A stretch of DNA of 64,000 nt from Agapanthus africanus (taxonomy: Eukaryota; Streptophyta; Magnoliopsida; Asparagales; Amaryllidaceae). Under the pieces are notes generated by a model that saw only the letters and a program-made list of their open reading frames with translations, had not been told where the DNA came from and made no database searches. The stretch lies in assembly GCA_030015575.1 (NCBI GenBank), contig JASDDO010000014.1:162969911-163033910 (forward strand). The letters run 5' to 3'. Positions 11,219-22,697 of this stretch are shown here, piece by piece. Position 1 is the first letter of the stretch. The number at the start of each line of letters is the position of its first letter. The position numbers and the translations under genes were made by a program.

Positions 11219-12676
11219 TGATTGAAATAGATTTAGTGCGCGCTTGCGCTTTCAAAAGATGAATCAAAGAATTTTACCGCAATCAAAGAACGGCGTCGCT
11301 TGGTAGCTAGCCAATGAGTACGGGTCGGTCCACAGAGATTTTGTGTATTTTCTATTTGTTCTAACGAGTTAATTCCAATTATGGTGGATTGGATTATCAC
11401 TAAAAACTAAGGTTGATTTAGACTAAGATTAAAACCTTGCTAGGGTTAGGTTTAGCTTAAGTTTGGAAATTGAATATTTCTCACCGCTTTCAATACCCTA
11501 ATTAAGATCTATTTAGGTGTTATGGTAATAATTAATAAAGGGGATTAGCATGATCGGGAAGAAACGATGTTTCTTCCTCTAGGTCCTTGTCCGTCCTTTC
11601 TTAATTCTTACCCTAACCTTCATAGAAAATATGCACAACCAGACTTTTAAACTACGGTATCACCGGTACCTCGTACAGTAGGGTGCCGGAGTGAGCGGTG
11701 TGTGAATATATGCATGGAGTCCTATAAAAAATAAGCGATGGGCAAGAAAGGGGTGAGAGATTTTTATCTCTCAAACCTTTCCTATTCCTAACCCTAACAA
11801 GTGAGGAACTACTCACTCATCAGGGAATTGATAATAAAAGACATTTTTTTTATGATTGTTTTTAAAAGACTAATTATCTAAACTACGGCAGATAAATAAA
11901 ATCTAACTAGGGCAGATAAATAAATTTCTAAACTATGGCAGAAAAGAAATTAACTAGGGTAAGGTAAAAAAAACTACTTATTTTTATTCGATGCACTCTT
12001 CAAAACATTACAATGAATTCTGAATTTTGATCAATAAAAAAAGACATAGGAAGAGGCATGCTCCAAAAAAGAGCTTTAGGGTTTCTATTTATAGATTATA
12101 GAAACCCTAGGTTACATTCTGATCCCTATCTACATTTACAAAACTACCCTAAGAATCCTAGTCAACGCACCGCCACCACCGACAAAAAAATGCACCGACA
12201 CGTGCTCACTATGGCCGTGGAACCGCGGCCAAAAGCCATGTTTGGCCGCGGATCCGCGGCCATATGGTGGGGTTGTTGGCTCTGTTTTCTCGGGTATATT
12301 TTATGCTGCATTTTCCTTGACTTTTCTTAATTTGGTTCTTCAGAATGTCTTCTAGTCTCTTCCAGATTTCCACAGTGTAGAATGTGGTGGACTTTTACCG
12401 TTCGCTTCGTGTTGAAGTCTAGAATCTTTGCGCTACCTTTGTACTTTGTGAAATTGTTCATTGATCTTCGTTTGTTCTTCAAACTGTAGGCATGATAAAG
12501 ATTCTCTATTTGTTGGTCGAAGTCTCACTCTTATAGCGTCTTTTCATCATTTTCACTGTTTTGTTCCGAGAACCTGTAACCTGCAACTATATAGCAGACA
12601 TAGATCAAAAGCACCTGTTTATTTGTAAAATGAATAAGAATAGGGAATATAATAATGCAAAATTATGATATGAACA
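11219..12676 (-). repeat. 5' LTR (right copy) of the Gypsy-like insert
   Basis: This copy is 1458 bp, matches 5054-6507, ends with TGAACA and is followed by the target duplication GCCGG. It carries the GC hairpin at 12211-12263. Confidence 0.93.
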
Positions 12677-13784
12677 GCCGGGGGCATCATGCTCATTTGT
12701 AGAAAAAGCTCCGTGGGAAGTAGTCCTTTCAGCTAAAACTAAAAGAATGCTGCAGGATCTTCAGGCATGTCCGGCAATTAGGTAGAAAAGCCCGCTGGAG
12801 CCTGAAATTATTGACGGAATGCTGAAACCGCGCCCAATGCCAAAAGTTGGTAATGATGGACAAAACCTCCAGGCCGAGCCTCCGAAGTATTCAAAGTAAA
12901 AGAAGAAGGCCAAGAAGCCCGTCCAGCTCGACGGCAATCGTACGGGTCTGTAGAAATACATCGATGCACTAGAGGAATACAACTAAGAGGCACAGACCCC
13001 AGTCACACTGGAAGAGTTCTTCAAGCATGTTCTTGAGAACGGAAACAATTATATTGATGAAGGAGACGATTCTTCGGGAGAACCCGAGGATTATGTAGTG
13101 AGTTGCCACTCTCACTCATCGATAAATGGCAAAGAGGCTCCTGACGTAGAGAAACTGGGGGCAGATCCAGAACCAAAACCCATGAAACCGTCGGATGACC
13201 TCATCGATAAGCTGCTGAATGAAGCTCTTCAAAAGAGCAAAACTGATCGAGAACGTGAAGCGTCCATTTACGAAAAGGCCAAGCGTCGGTGTCAGGCCGA
13301 AAAAGCTCCGGTGATAAGAAGCCTTAAAGTACCTCAACTGGATCAAAGTGCCCTTCCCACCAATAAGAGCAGAATCAAGATAAGGAAGCAGTTTGCCAAA
13401 ACTCTGTCAATGGGAATGAAGCTACCGCCTTTCAAAGAAAATACTTCTGGGAGTACGTACCTCGATGAACCGGATGTACATCCGAACTACTGCTTATACC
13501 ATCGGAAGGTCACGCACCCCATCGAAGAGTGCAATGCCTTCAAGAAGTGGTGGCAGGGATACATTTCCCATCGACAACAATTCAAGCGAATGAAGCGAGA
13601 AACCCATCGGGAGCAGAGAAGCGCGACAGACGAGCATAAAGGAACAGCCAGTAACTGTCATAAAGTTGATGCCATCCCAACAAAGGGAAGTCTCAAGTTC
13701 TTACCTTCGGGAGCAATTCAGATGAGGAAATATCCCTCGTCCCTTACTTCAAGAAATCCACTTCTGGAAAAGAAGAAGAGATGA
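12677..13784 (+). pseudogene. Tat Gag C-terminal region
   Basis: Tat coding sequence resumes straight after the GCCGG duplication. The clear open part (13098-13784) is 228 residues, very Lys/Arg/Glu-rich, with YCLYHRKVTHPIEECNAFKKWW near residues 132-153. This is the CxYHRxxxHPxEEC motif that marks the end of Gag in Tat elements and should bind RNA. It precedes the protease at 14006. Parts of 12690-13090 are also Gag-like but interrupted. Confidence 0.7.
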
Positions 13785-14005
13785 GAAACTGTGAGAACAT
13801 TCAGCCGCGTAACCGTATGTTGCCTGAAAAGAATCTTGGACCCTCAAACAAAGGTTCGGGCAAAAGAGACAAATGAAAGGAAAAAGTCCCTGAGGAGATT
13901 GCTCTCGATGATAGAGTTGTCGAAGAGCTCACAGCCAAGGACCCGCTCAAGAAGAACAAGGTGGATTACAATGTCCTGGCATATCTGAGAAAGATACCCT
14001 CATAA

Positions 14006-15223
14006 TTGAGTATCTTGGATGCCCTTCTCCTGTCTAAAGAGGCACGAGATTCCCTGAACAAGGCGTTACAAGAGCCCGACCAGTTTCAAGCCTTCCTGGC
14101 GGAAGAAAAGATGAAGGACGAGCTGGAAGAAGTCCACACGACTGATATCACCTTCGGCGATGAAGACCTTCTTCTCGGAACGTGCAAGCACAACCGTCCG
14201 CTGTATGTAACCGGATATTATCATGATATGAAGATAGGGAAGATCCTGGTCGACAACGGGTCCTCCGTCAACCTTCTCAATGTAAGAGTACTGAAGGAGA
14301 TTTGCATGAACGTTCAGCACTTGACTCGGGATAAAATTACCATCTCCGGTTTTGACCCCCAATCATCACAAACGCTCAGGTCTGTAATGCTGACATTATG
14401 CTTCGGGCTGCTCGTCACTGACATCAAGTTCCAAGTTATTGACGCCAAGACTTGCTACAACGCTTTGCTCGGCAGGCCTTGGTTACATGAGTACAACATC
14501 ATCCCTTCTACACAACATCAGTGTATGAAGTACTTCAAGGACGGCCTCGAGTACACAATTACAGGAGAGCTGAACCCATTCTCCGTAAATGAAGTACGCA
14601 AATATAAAGACGCCAAGTACTTCTTACCAGACTTCGAAGACATAGAAAGATGTCGCAAACCAAAGAATAAACAAAAAGCCATCGCCACTATCCCGATATT
14701 TGGGAGCGATACCGAAGAGGATGAAGAGATGGTCTACTCGGGACAACCCCATGGCAATAGGCCAGGACCATCTACTCCTATGCTGGACTTTGGCAGTGAC
14801 TCTGAGGACGAGGCCAACACAGTGTTCTCCGTCCGCCCGCCAATGCAGACCATTGCTAGAGCTGACCAGAGTTTACAGATTACCCTGGTCCCGCAGCGGC
14901 ATTACAAAGAACTTGATACACTTGATACGTACAGCGTGCAAGAGCTGCAGACCTTCTACGTCCCTCCTCACCAAAGAAGTGAGAAGGCGATCCTTTTCTA
15001 CCAATCCAAGGAGACTAAAGTGGGGAAAGAAGTATGGCATGGGGCCGAACCTGCTCTCGACAGGCTTCAACCAATCCGTCTGCCCAGATACTATGCAGAG
15101 GGACTAAAAAGGCTATTGAGATGCCAAGGCATACCCTTCAAACAGACGCTTGACAAGCCCAGTTCTATAACAAGATTTGGGACGTTCCCGGGACTCAGCG
15201 GAAGATGCCCAATGGAAGAATAG
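14006..15223 (+). pseudogene. Tat aspartic protease region
   Basis: This 405-residue open frame contains a retropepsin-like core: ILVDNGSSVNLL near residue 80 (the catalytic D-x-GSS loop), then GFDPQSSQT and a LLGRPWLHEYNIIPST segment near residues 150-166. The last is the ILGRPWL motif that closes the protease fold in plant Gypsy elements. The N-terminal part has a TDITFGDEDL motif usual in Tat proteases. It would cut the polyprotein. The tail after about residue 200 is acidic and unstructured. The parent element is broken. Confidence 0.85.
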
Positions 15224-16320
15224 AGACGACTGGTCTTGGATACGTTCGGTCCAAGAAAAGGGAGCGGTTCCATGGCTGCCATGTCATAAATAATTCCGGT
15301 GAAGAAACGAATGCATTCTCAGATGGCATTGATGTCAAACTAGAGCAAGAACCCGCCGTAAGAATACCAAGCCCATCATTCGAAGAACAGATTAACAAGC
15401 TAATAAGAGAAGCGGGTCAAAAGGTTCGGGATGACCATAGCCGCGAAATGACCATTTACGAGAAGGCCAGGACGTGACGTTTCATTCAGCAGGCTACGGA
15501 AGATGATGATGCCCTTCACCCCCAGCCCGCTGTGCGCTCTCGTGGCAAGAAAAAGGCCCGACATAGAAGTAAAAGCAAGGTGAAGAACAGGGACGACGTT
15601 AAAAAACAGTGAAGCAGACCCAAGAAGCCGCGCGAGCAAGAAAAAGTCAGCTGGAACCCATCTTTTATGAAGAAGATGGGTCGGGAGTACTCTTTCCCCC
15701 AAGACAAGACAAGGAAAATATTCAACCTTGTCATGAAGCATCAAATGATGACGCTTCCGGAGTCTCGATACCCCCAAACAGATGAACGAGGTCCATCACC
15801 CGGATAATTGCTCCTACCACCGAATAATGGGACATCCTCTTGAAGACTTCTTCACCTTCAAACACTGGGTTGAGGATCAGTATCAGCAAGGCAGGTTTTC
15901 TCTTTCCGACGGTTAGAGGGTAGTCCCGCCACGAAAGCAAAAGCCGAGAGCAACCTACACTGCGAGAGAAAGTCTAGATCAGCATCAAGCTTGGAAACGA
16001 GCTCGTACCTGCCATATGATAACATTCTCAAAGGAAGGAGAACACGAGAATACGAACGACCTCCGCCAGTGCTTCATAAATGAAGATGAGAACGAGGTGA
16101 TCTCAGAATTTCCACCGGCGCCAAAAGAGCTAGAAGATGGGATACACACCACAGCAGACAACCTGAGAAAAATCGACTTGGGGACGGCAAACGAGCCAAG
16201 GCCAACGTTTGTCAGTGAGCTGCTGTCTGAGAAACAGGTAGCCACGTTAAAAGACATGCTTATGCAGACTATTTCGCATGGAACTATTCCGAGATACCGG
16301 GATTAGATCCAGAGATAGCT
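15224..16320 (+). pseudogene. Interrupted Tat protease-RT linker with third knuckle-like motif
   Basis: Short coding-like pieces lie between the protease frame and RT. About 15370-15475 resembles the Gag segment at 13215-13280 (HSREMTIYEKAR vs EREASIYEKAKR). About 15808-15860 has another CSYHRIMGHPLED-type motif. This suggests an internal duplication of Gag C-terminal sequence before RT. 16016-16306 encodes the RT N-terminal extension (FVSELLSEKQVATLKDML). It is not intact. Confidence 0.55.
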
Positions 16321-18738
16321 GTGCTTAAACTAGCGATATCGCCGGATGTCAAGCCAGTCAAACAAGCGCCAAGAAGAATGTGGCTCCAACTTGAGATGAG
16401 TATCAATGCCGATGTCAAGAAGCTAATCGACCCCGGCTTCATCCAAGAAGTTCAATACCCTGACTGGATCGCCAATATCGTTCCGGTAATGAAGAAAAAT
16501 GGGACAGTACGCATCTGCGTAGATTTTCAGGATCTCAACAAAGCTTGTCCGAAGGATGACTTCCCGGTGCCTGTTACCGAGCTGATGATCGATAAAACAT
16601 CCACCCATGAAGTCTTCTCCTTCATGGACAGATCCTCAGGGTACAACCAAATCAAGATGCATCCTGAAGACCAAAAGCACATTGCTTTCTGGACTCCGCT
16701 GGGTATATTTTGCTACAAAGTGATGTCCTTCGGTCTGAAGAACGCTGGCGCCACCTACCAGAGGGACATGACAAAGATCTTCGACGATCTTATACATGAG
16801 ATTGTTGAATGTTATATCGACGACCTCGTGGTGAAGAGAAACTCATACGAGGAACACTGGGAGCATTTGAAAATAGTGTTCCAGCATCTTCGGAAATATA
16901 ATCTGAAGATGAACCCTCTTAAATGCACGTTTGGAGGTTGCTCAGGCAAATTCCTAGGATTCATCGTACGACACCGGGGTATCGAAATAGACCCGTCGAA
17001 GATCAAGGCGATTATGGAAATCCCTTCACCAAGAACTCTCAAGCAACTGCAGTCTCTCCAAGGAAAGCTCGCGTATATCCGGCAGTTCATAGCTAACCTC
17101 TCCGACAAATGCCGTCCCTACAGTCATCTAATGAAGAAAGGGACCCCGTTCGTTTGGGATCGCAAATGCCAAAGCGCACTGGACGAAATCAAGCAATATC
17201 TACAGAACCCGCCAGTACTGACTGCTCCGGTCAAGGGAAAGCCCATCATCCTGTATACAACAGCCCTTGAAGATTCTTTAGGTGCATTATGGGCACAGGA
17301 GAACAACCAGGGGAAGGAGAGAGCTCTCTATTATTTTAGTCGAGTTCTCCTAGGGGCAAAAAATAACTACTCCCCTATCGAAAAGCATTTCCTGGCACTG
17401 ATCTTCGCGGTAACGAAGCTTCGACATTATGCATTGGCACATGAGGTCCATCTCATGTCAAAGGTGGATCCTCTCAAGTATTTGATGTCAAGAGCTATGC
17501 TAACAGGAAGGCTTTCCAAATGGGCCCTCCTCTTGATGGAGTTCTCGATAGTATATCGACCCCTCAAGGAAATAAAAGGCCAGGACATCGCCGACTTTCT
17601 CGCTGAACATCCGATACCTGCCGACTCTCCCTTGAACTGCGAGTTGCCGGACGAACACGCGTTTGACGCAATTGACGGGGAGAAAGAAGGGAATGATACC
17701 CGATGGGAACTCTACTTCGATAGAGCGTCTTCCTTGAAGAAGCGAAAGCAAAACACCCCCATGATTAAAGCCGGGGTAGGCCTTATCTTTGTGACTCCAC
17801 AAGGAGGGATAATGCGTTTTGTCCTTTCTTTAACAGAGCCGAGAACAAACAATGAGGCTGAGTATGAAGCTTTGATAGCAGATCTTGAGATTGCTGTCGA
17901 CATGGGCATCGAAAGCCTCTTCATATATGGAGACTCCCAACTGGTCGTTAGCCAAGTAAATGGCGACTACCAGACAAGCAAACCAGAACTGATCAGGTAT
18001 GGTGAAAGAGCGCAGCAACTGCTGACGCAAATCCCCTCCTACACCCTGGAAAGCATACCGCGTGCGGAAAATAGCAAGGCGGATGCGTTAGCCAAGCTCG
18101 CTAAAAAACTGGCCGACGAAAACCTCGATGATGTAAGGATCATTGTGCAAAGATGCCGAATTCTCACACCAGCAGAAATATGTCTGAAGACGTCTAAAGG
18201 AGAGGAAGCATCCGAACAAGAGGCCTTCCAATTGGAGGATGAAGAAAAGGCGAAGGATTGGAGAGAAGTCTTCATAGACTACTTCAAATCCTATCGAACG
18301 CCCGAAGATGCGTCATCAAGACATCAGCTCAGGAAGCGAGCTCTGTCTTTCGCCTTCGTCAATGATATTCTATATAAGAGATCGTTTGATTGCATGTGGC
18401 TAAGGTGTCTGGGACCAGAAGAAGCAAAAAGGGTCGTTCAAGAAACTCATGACGGACTCTGTGGTTCCCATCAAGCTGGGCCAAAGATGAAGCTGAAAAT
18501 CAAAAAGATGGGCTACTATTGGCCCACAATAATTCAGGACTGCCTCGAATATGCAAAGCAGTGTCACCCGTGCCAAATTCACAGGGACTTCATCCACCAG
18601 CATCCAAATCCGCTACACCCAACATTGACTAGCTGGTCGTTCGAAATGTTGGGAACCGATATAATCAGGCCCATCGAACCAACGTCATCTAAAGGACGTC
18701 GGTTCATACTGGCAACAACCGATTACTTCACTAAGTAG
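16321..18738 (+). pseudogene. Tat RT - RNase H - archaeal-type RNase H - integrase N-part
   Basis: This is a long open frame of 805 residues. RT: VRICVDFQDLNKACPKDDFP (about 60-80), FSFMDRSSGYNQI, and the catalytic YIDD at about 162-165. The RT-linked RNase H follows (RALYYFSRVLLGAKNNYSPIEK, about 337-358). A second RNase H at about 460-600 has NNEAEYEALIADLEIA and YGDSQLVV and AENSKADALAKLA. This archaeal-type RNase H is specific to the Tat lineage. The integrase zinc-finger (H...H...CHPC, about 705-760) and the start of the catalytic core (GTDIIRP) close the frame. It copies the element's RNA to DNA and integrates it. The remaining integrase lies downstream in a broken state. Confidence 0.93.
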
Positions 18739-19508
18739 GCAGAAGCAGTACCGCTAAGGGAAGTTAAGACGGAGAACATCCTCCATTTCTTCAGGACACA
18801 TGTCATCTATAGGTTCAACACCCCGCGACGAATCATCTCGGATAATGGGCCAGCCTATAGGAGCCATAAGATCAGCCGCTTCACACAGCAGCATAAAATA
18901 GATTGGAGATATTCTTCAGTTTATAATCCCCGAGATAACGGTCTAGCTGAGACTTTCAACAAGACCTTGACAAAGAGCATAAAGAAAACGGTGTCCAGAA
19001 ATAAAAAGGATGGCACGGGAGATTGCATGAAGCTCTCTGGGCTTATCGGACCATGTTCAAAACGGCCACGAATACAACGCAATTCGTGTTGGTATTCGGC
19101 ACGGAAGCGGTACTTCTATTAGAAATAGAGCTACCCTCTTTATGAGTAGCAGTTCGATATGAGCTGACGGATGAAGAAAATGCCCATATTCGGCTCGAGG
19201 AGCTTGATGCCCTCGATGAAACTCGTCTCATGGCGCAGTGAAACCTAGAAGCTTACAAAGCGAAGATGACGCGCTCATACGAAAGACTGACTAGGACGAG
19301 AACATTCCGCCAAGGCAAACTCGTGTTAGTCGTAAAAAAACCTATGATCCCCAACCGAGACAAACGGGGGAAATTCGAGCCGAACTATGGGGGGCCGAAC
19401 ATCATAGACAAGGTCTACCAAGATGGGTCCTACTTGCTCATGGATATGCATGGCGAAAGACCTTTCCGGCCAATAAACGGCCGGTTCCTTAAGAAATACT
19501 ACGCCTGA
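18739..19508 (+). pseudogene. Tat integrase core and C-terminus
   Basis: Coding traces of the integrase core (SDNGPAY near 18840, YNPRDNGLAE near 18925) are followed by an open C-terminal piece at 19266-19508. The latter holds FRQGKLVLVVKKP, GKFEPNYGGPNIIDKVY and PINGRFLKKYY, the small DNA-binding domain that ends Tat pol. It is interrupted in several places. Confidence 0.8.
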
Positions 19509-19609
19509 CAAGTCACGGCTCAGGTTAATGATGGATGATGACGCTCGTGTCCACTCGCTATCTCCCTGAGTCCAAACTCTATGAGTAGTATCCAGCGAAA
19601 CCTCGCCTC

Positions 19610-19850
19610 GAAATACAACGGACCGAGATGTCGTTAAACTAACAACGGACCGAGATGTCCTTAAAACTAGCTACGGACCGAGATGTCCTTAAACTAGCTA
19701 CGGACCGCAACGTCCTTAAACTAGTTGTGGACCGAGATGTCCTTAAACTAATAATAGACCGAGATGTCCTTAAACTAATATTGGACCGAGATGTCTTTAA
19801 ACTAACAACGGATCGAGATGTCCCTAAACTAACAACGTTGCCTCAAACAT
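19610..19850 (+). repeat. 27-bp minisatellite, about 8-9 units
   Basis: The unit is GACCGAGATGTCCTTAAACT plus seven variable bases. It is translated by chance as a 9-residue LKLxxDRDV repeat, which gives the exact 27-bp period. The same unit occurs in the 5' LTR (about 1690-1770), the 3' LTR (46960-47030) and the older LTR piece (48035-48115). Confidence 0.9.
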
Positions 19851-19859
19851 GGCGATAGT

Positions 19860-20690
19860 GGAGTGCAAGTCCACAAGTCTCAGCGGTGAGGACTGCGACT
19901 CAAATCCCACCGGCAAACAAATGGGCCACATGCGGCGAAAATATTCTCAAGAGTTTCATCGTAAAAAAAAGGTAGGTCCATAAGCGAAATGGGCACGGAT
20001 GAAAATCCGAAAGGGCTCCGTGAGTAAAAACAGCAGGACCGCCGGCGAGTTTATGAAAACCCACAAGGGCGCGGACTCGTAAAAAAAATTCATGCAAACT
20101 CGTAAGGTCCTCTCGACCTTATAAGGAGAAAATACCTGCGTGAGATCCCTATGACTCACAAGGGAGCAACACACTTAGGGATCCTCACGATTCCTAAAGA
20201 GAAATTACACTTACGGGATCCTCACGATTCGTAAGGAGAATTCCCCCTATGAGACTCTCACGGCTCATAGGATTCGAAAACCTTAAGATACAGGGATCTG
20301 AACCTGTTCTTAAGCCATCACATCCCCCAGTTTGCCCTACAAGCGGTTCAATATTGACCTTTGTATGCAATCCACGGGCACGAATAAACGTTTCCCCCAC
20401 CATGTTCCACTAATGGCGCGAAATTTCCCCATGTGGTGAACGACACTTATAAGTCCTCTCGACTTATAAGGAGAAAACACTCTTGTAAGATCCTTATGAC
20501 TTATAAGAGAACACATGCTTAAAAATCCTCACGATTCCTAAGGAGAAAACGCACTTACGAGATCCTCACGACTCATAGGGAGAAACACCTTTATGAGACC
20601 CTTATGGCTCACGAAGTCAAAAGCCTCAATCGACAGGATCCTAACCCTGTTTGCTAAGCCACCTTTGTTCGAATCGACAAAGGCAAATGA
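19860..20690 (+). repeat. Array of ~45-50-bp hairpin-prone units
   Basis: Repeated units follow the pattern CTTACGAG-ATCCTCACGA-CTCGTAAGGAGAAA, where the first and last blocks are inverted copies. Successive units carry different but internally matching arms (TTATAAG, CTTAGG, CTTACG, TATGAG). A second block lies at 22270-22450. This is non-coding 3' DNA of the Tat element. Confidence 0.7.
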
Positions 20691-21120
20691 TGATTCGCTC
20701 CTGGCAATATCCCAGTTGTAGCGATGCTGATGCCTAAATTGGTATCAAATTCCAAGTCCTTTCACAGCAAATGATGATTCGCTCCTGGCAATATTCCAGT
20801 CGCAGCGATGTTGATGCTAAGATTGGTATCAGACGTTGAGTTCCATACTTGCAGCAAAAAAATCGGTGAGCCAAAAATACATATGAAATAGCCGAAATGA
20901 TTGGGCAACTCGCAACAAAAATCAGCGAGTAAAATATATGCATATAAAAATAGCCGAAATGATTGGGCAACTCGCAATAAAAAGCAGCGAGTAAAGAAAA
21001 AGAAAAATAGCCGAAATAATTGGGCACCATGAAAAATAGCCGAAATGATTGGGCGATCACGACTTTCACGATATAAAAAGCTGAAATGATAGAGTATCGC
21101 GGAAAGAAATAAAAAATGAA
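20690..21120 (+). repeat. ~60-90-bp repeats with AAAATAGCCGAAATGATTGGGC
   Basis: The core ATAGCCGAAATGATTGGGC occurs four times between 20885 and 21060, each followed by an ACTCGCAA...CAGCGAGTAAA inverted pair in most copies. A second repeated stretch, GCAAATGATGATTCGCTCCT, occurs at about 20685 and 20768. No coding content is credible. Confidence 0.7.
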
Positions 21121-21304
21121 ATGAAATTTCTATCCTGCAGGTGAGATCACATTGACCCCTGTATACAATCCATGGGTACAAACAGAAAGGGAACCATATC
21201 GTCCCACCAGGCTTCGTCAAAAGGGAAGCCTGATCTCGATGGCTACACCTACAGCCTAGAAATCAATAACGGCGTTCCTTCTCGTTCCAACCAGAAGCAA
21301 ATAT

Positions 21305-21625
21305 GACGTCAACAAATGGAGCCATGGCAAAGTCCCCTAGCTCCAAATCTTGACGGTTCATAGACAGCCTAGAGACTATCTCGGAGCCATGGCAAAATCC
21401 CCTAGTTCCAAATCTCGATGGTTCACAGACAACCTAGAGACTACCTCGGAGCCATGGCAAAGTCCCTATTCCAAGTCTCGACGGCAGCATCCACAGCCTA
21501 AAGATCAACAACAGCGTTCTTCCCCCCCCAGCAGGATGCAAACACGACATCAACAAACGGAGCCATGGCAGAGTCCCCTAGTTCCAAATCTCGACGGTTC
21601 ATAAACAACCTAGAGACAACCTCGA
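21305..21625 (+). repeat. ~70-bp repeats with GGAGCCATGGCA
   Basis: Four copies of a unit starting GGAGCCATGGCAAAGTCCC lie in this stretch (near 21318, 21380, 21449 and 21559), most followed by TAGTTCCAAATCTCGACGG and CCTAGAGACTA. They are part of the repetitive Tat 3' region. The open frames that cross it follow the repeat and are not genes. Confidence 0.75.
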
Positions 21626-22697
21626 CATTCGTTGCAATATTGCAGACACAATGTCAACAAACGAAACCAAGGAAAATCCCTCGCTTCAGGGTCTTAACGG
21701 CGACTTAAATGAGACCTGAAAAGACTATCGGAGATCATCCCATGCCAGCGCGGAGTGGTCATGACTCATTGGGGCTCCCAAAATGAGCCTAACCTCAAGT
21801 AAAAAGCGACATGGAATATCCCTAATGCTTGCTCTTTCGATGGTAATATCACCTGGAAGATTACTTGAAGACGTCTTGTCTAGCCTCCGAAGGGATCAGA
21901 GACACGACAGTCGTGGGGCTACCCGAATAGCAAGATTGCATATCAGGGAATATATTGGCCAACGCGACGGTGCGACGGGTAAAAAACCTTAGTACCACAT
22001 ACCCTAACGGACTTCTATTAGCAGGAGTTAACTGTGACGTTAGGACACCCTTGCGAGAACTTCTCGATTCGTCTCGACTCGTGAGGAAATTAGTGTCCTT
22101 GCGAGAACTGCTCGATTCGTCTCGAATCATAGGGAAAAACCTTAGGCAATAGGGATAAAGACCTGTTTCTTAAGCACTGGGGCCCTACAAGTCGGTCCAA
22201 GATGGACTATTGCATACTATTCACGGGACACACTCTCCAAAGTCAAATATCGACAAGGAGGGAAACAACCACTTACTAGTCCTCTTGACTTGTAAGGGAG
22301 GAAATTCTTTTGTAAGATCCTTACGACTCTCAAGAGAAAACGCACTTAGGAGTCCTCACGACTCCTAAGGAGAAAATACACCTACGAGATCCTCTCGACT
22401 CGTAGGGAGAAAAGTCTTTATGAGACCCTCACGGCTCATAAAGTTGAAAAGTCTTAGGCGGCAGACTTGAACCTGTTTCCTCAGCCATCGCTGCCCTGCA
22501 AGGAGATCAAGATAGACTATCTACAAGACGCATTTGCTAAAAGGGACATGCCAGTATGAAATGAAATATGTCTTTTATTCGTGAATCCAAATGAATACAA
22601 GGTACATTTCATAAAAGAATCAAAATGAATACAAAATACTCTAACTCAAGAGTAAATACAAAAAATGAGAGTATACAAAAAATATTTAAGCCGACGG
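21626..22697 (+). other. Non-coding Tat 3' region up to the Copia insertion
   Basis: No gene is seen. It contains more hairpin-type units (22030-22130 and 22270-22450) and an A/T-rich stretch (22560-22690). It ends at GACGG (22693-22697), which flanks the Copia insertion. Confidence 0.6.

Larger units (their letters stand above)
5054..12676 (-). mobile_element. Gypsy-like LTR element without recognisable pol (LARD-like)
   Basis: The two terminal direct repeats (5054-6507, 11219-12676) are flanked by identical 5-bp target duplications GCCGG (5049-5053 and 12677-12681). On the minus strand a primer site matching the plant tRNA-Asp type (11199-11216) lies just inside the right LTR. A polypurine tract AATTTTGGGGGTATT (6508-6522) lies just inside the left one. 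This fixes the orientation as minus. The 4.7-kb interior has no RT, integrase or protease that I can see, only acidic open frames (8486-10055). That is the layout of a non-autonomous large retrotransposon derivative. The LTRs differ by about 4-5%. The ends and flanks look whole. Confidence 0.92.

Noticed and set aside
19655-19858. Small repeat protein (LKLxxDRDV)n
   Set aside because: The frame exists only because the 27-bp minisatellite is a multiple of three; the same repeat is in the non-coding LTR.
21350-21604. Gln/Ser/Pro-rich 84-residue frame
   Set aside because: It follows the ~70-bp tandem repeat and has no recognisable domain.
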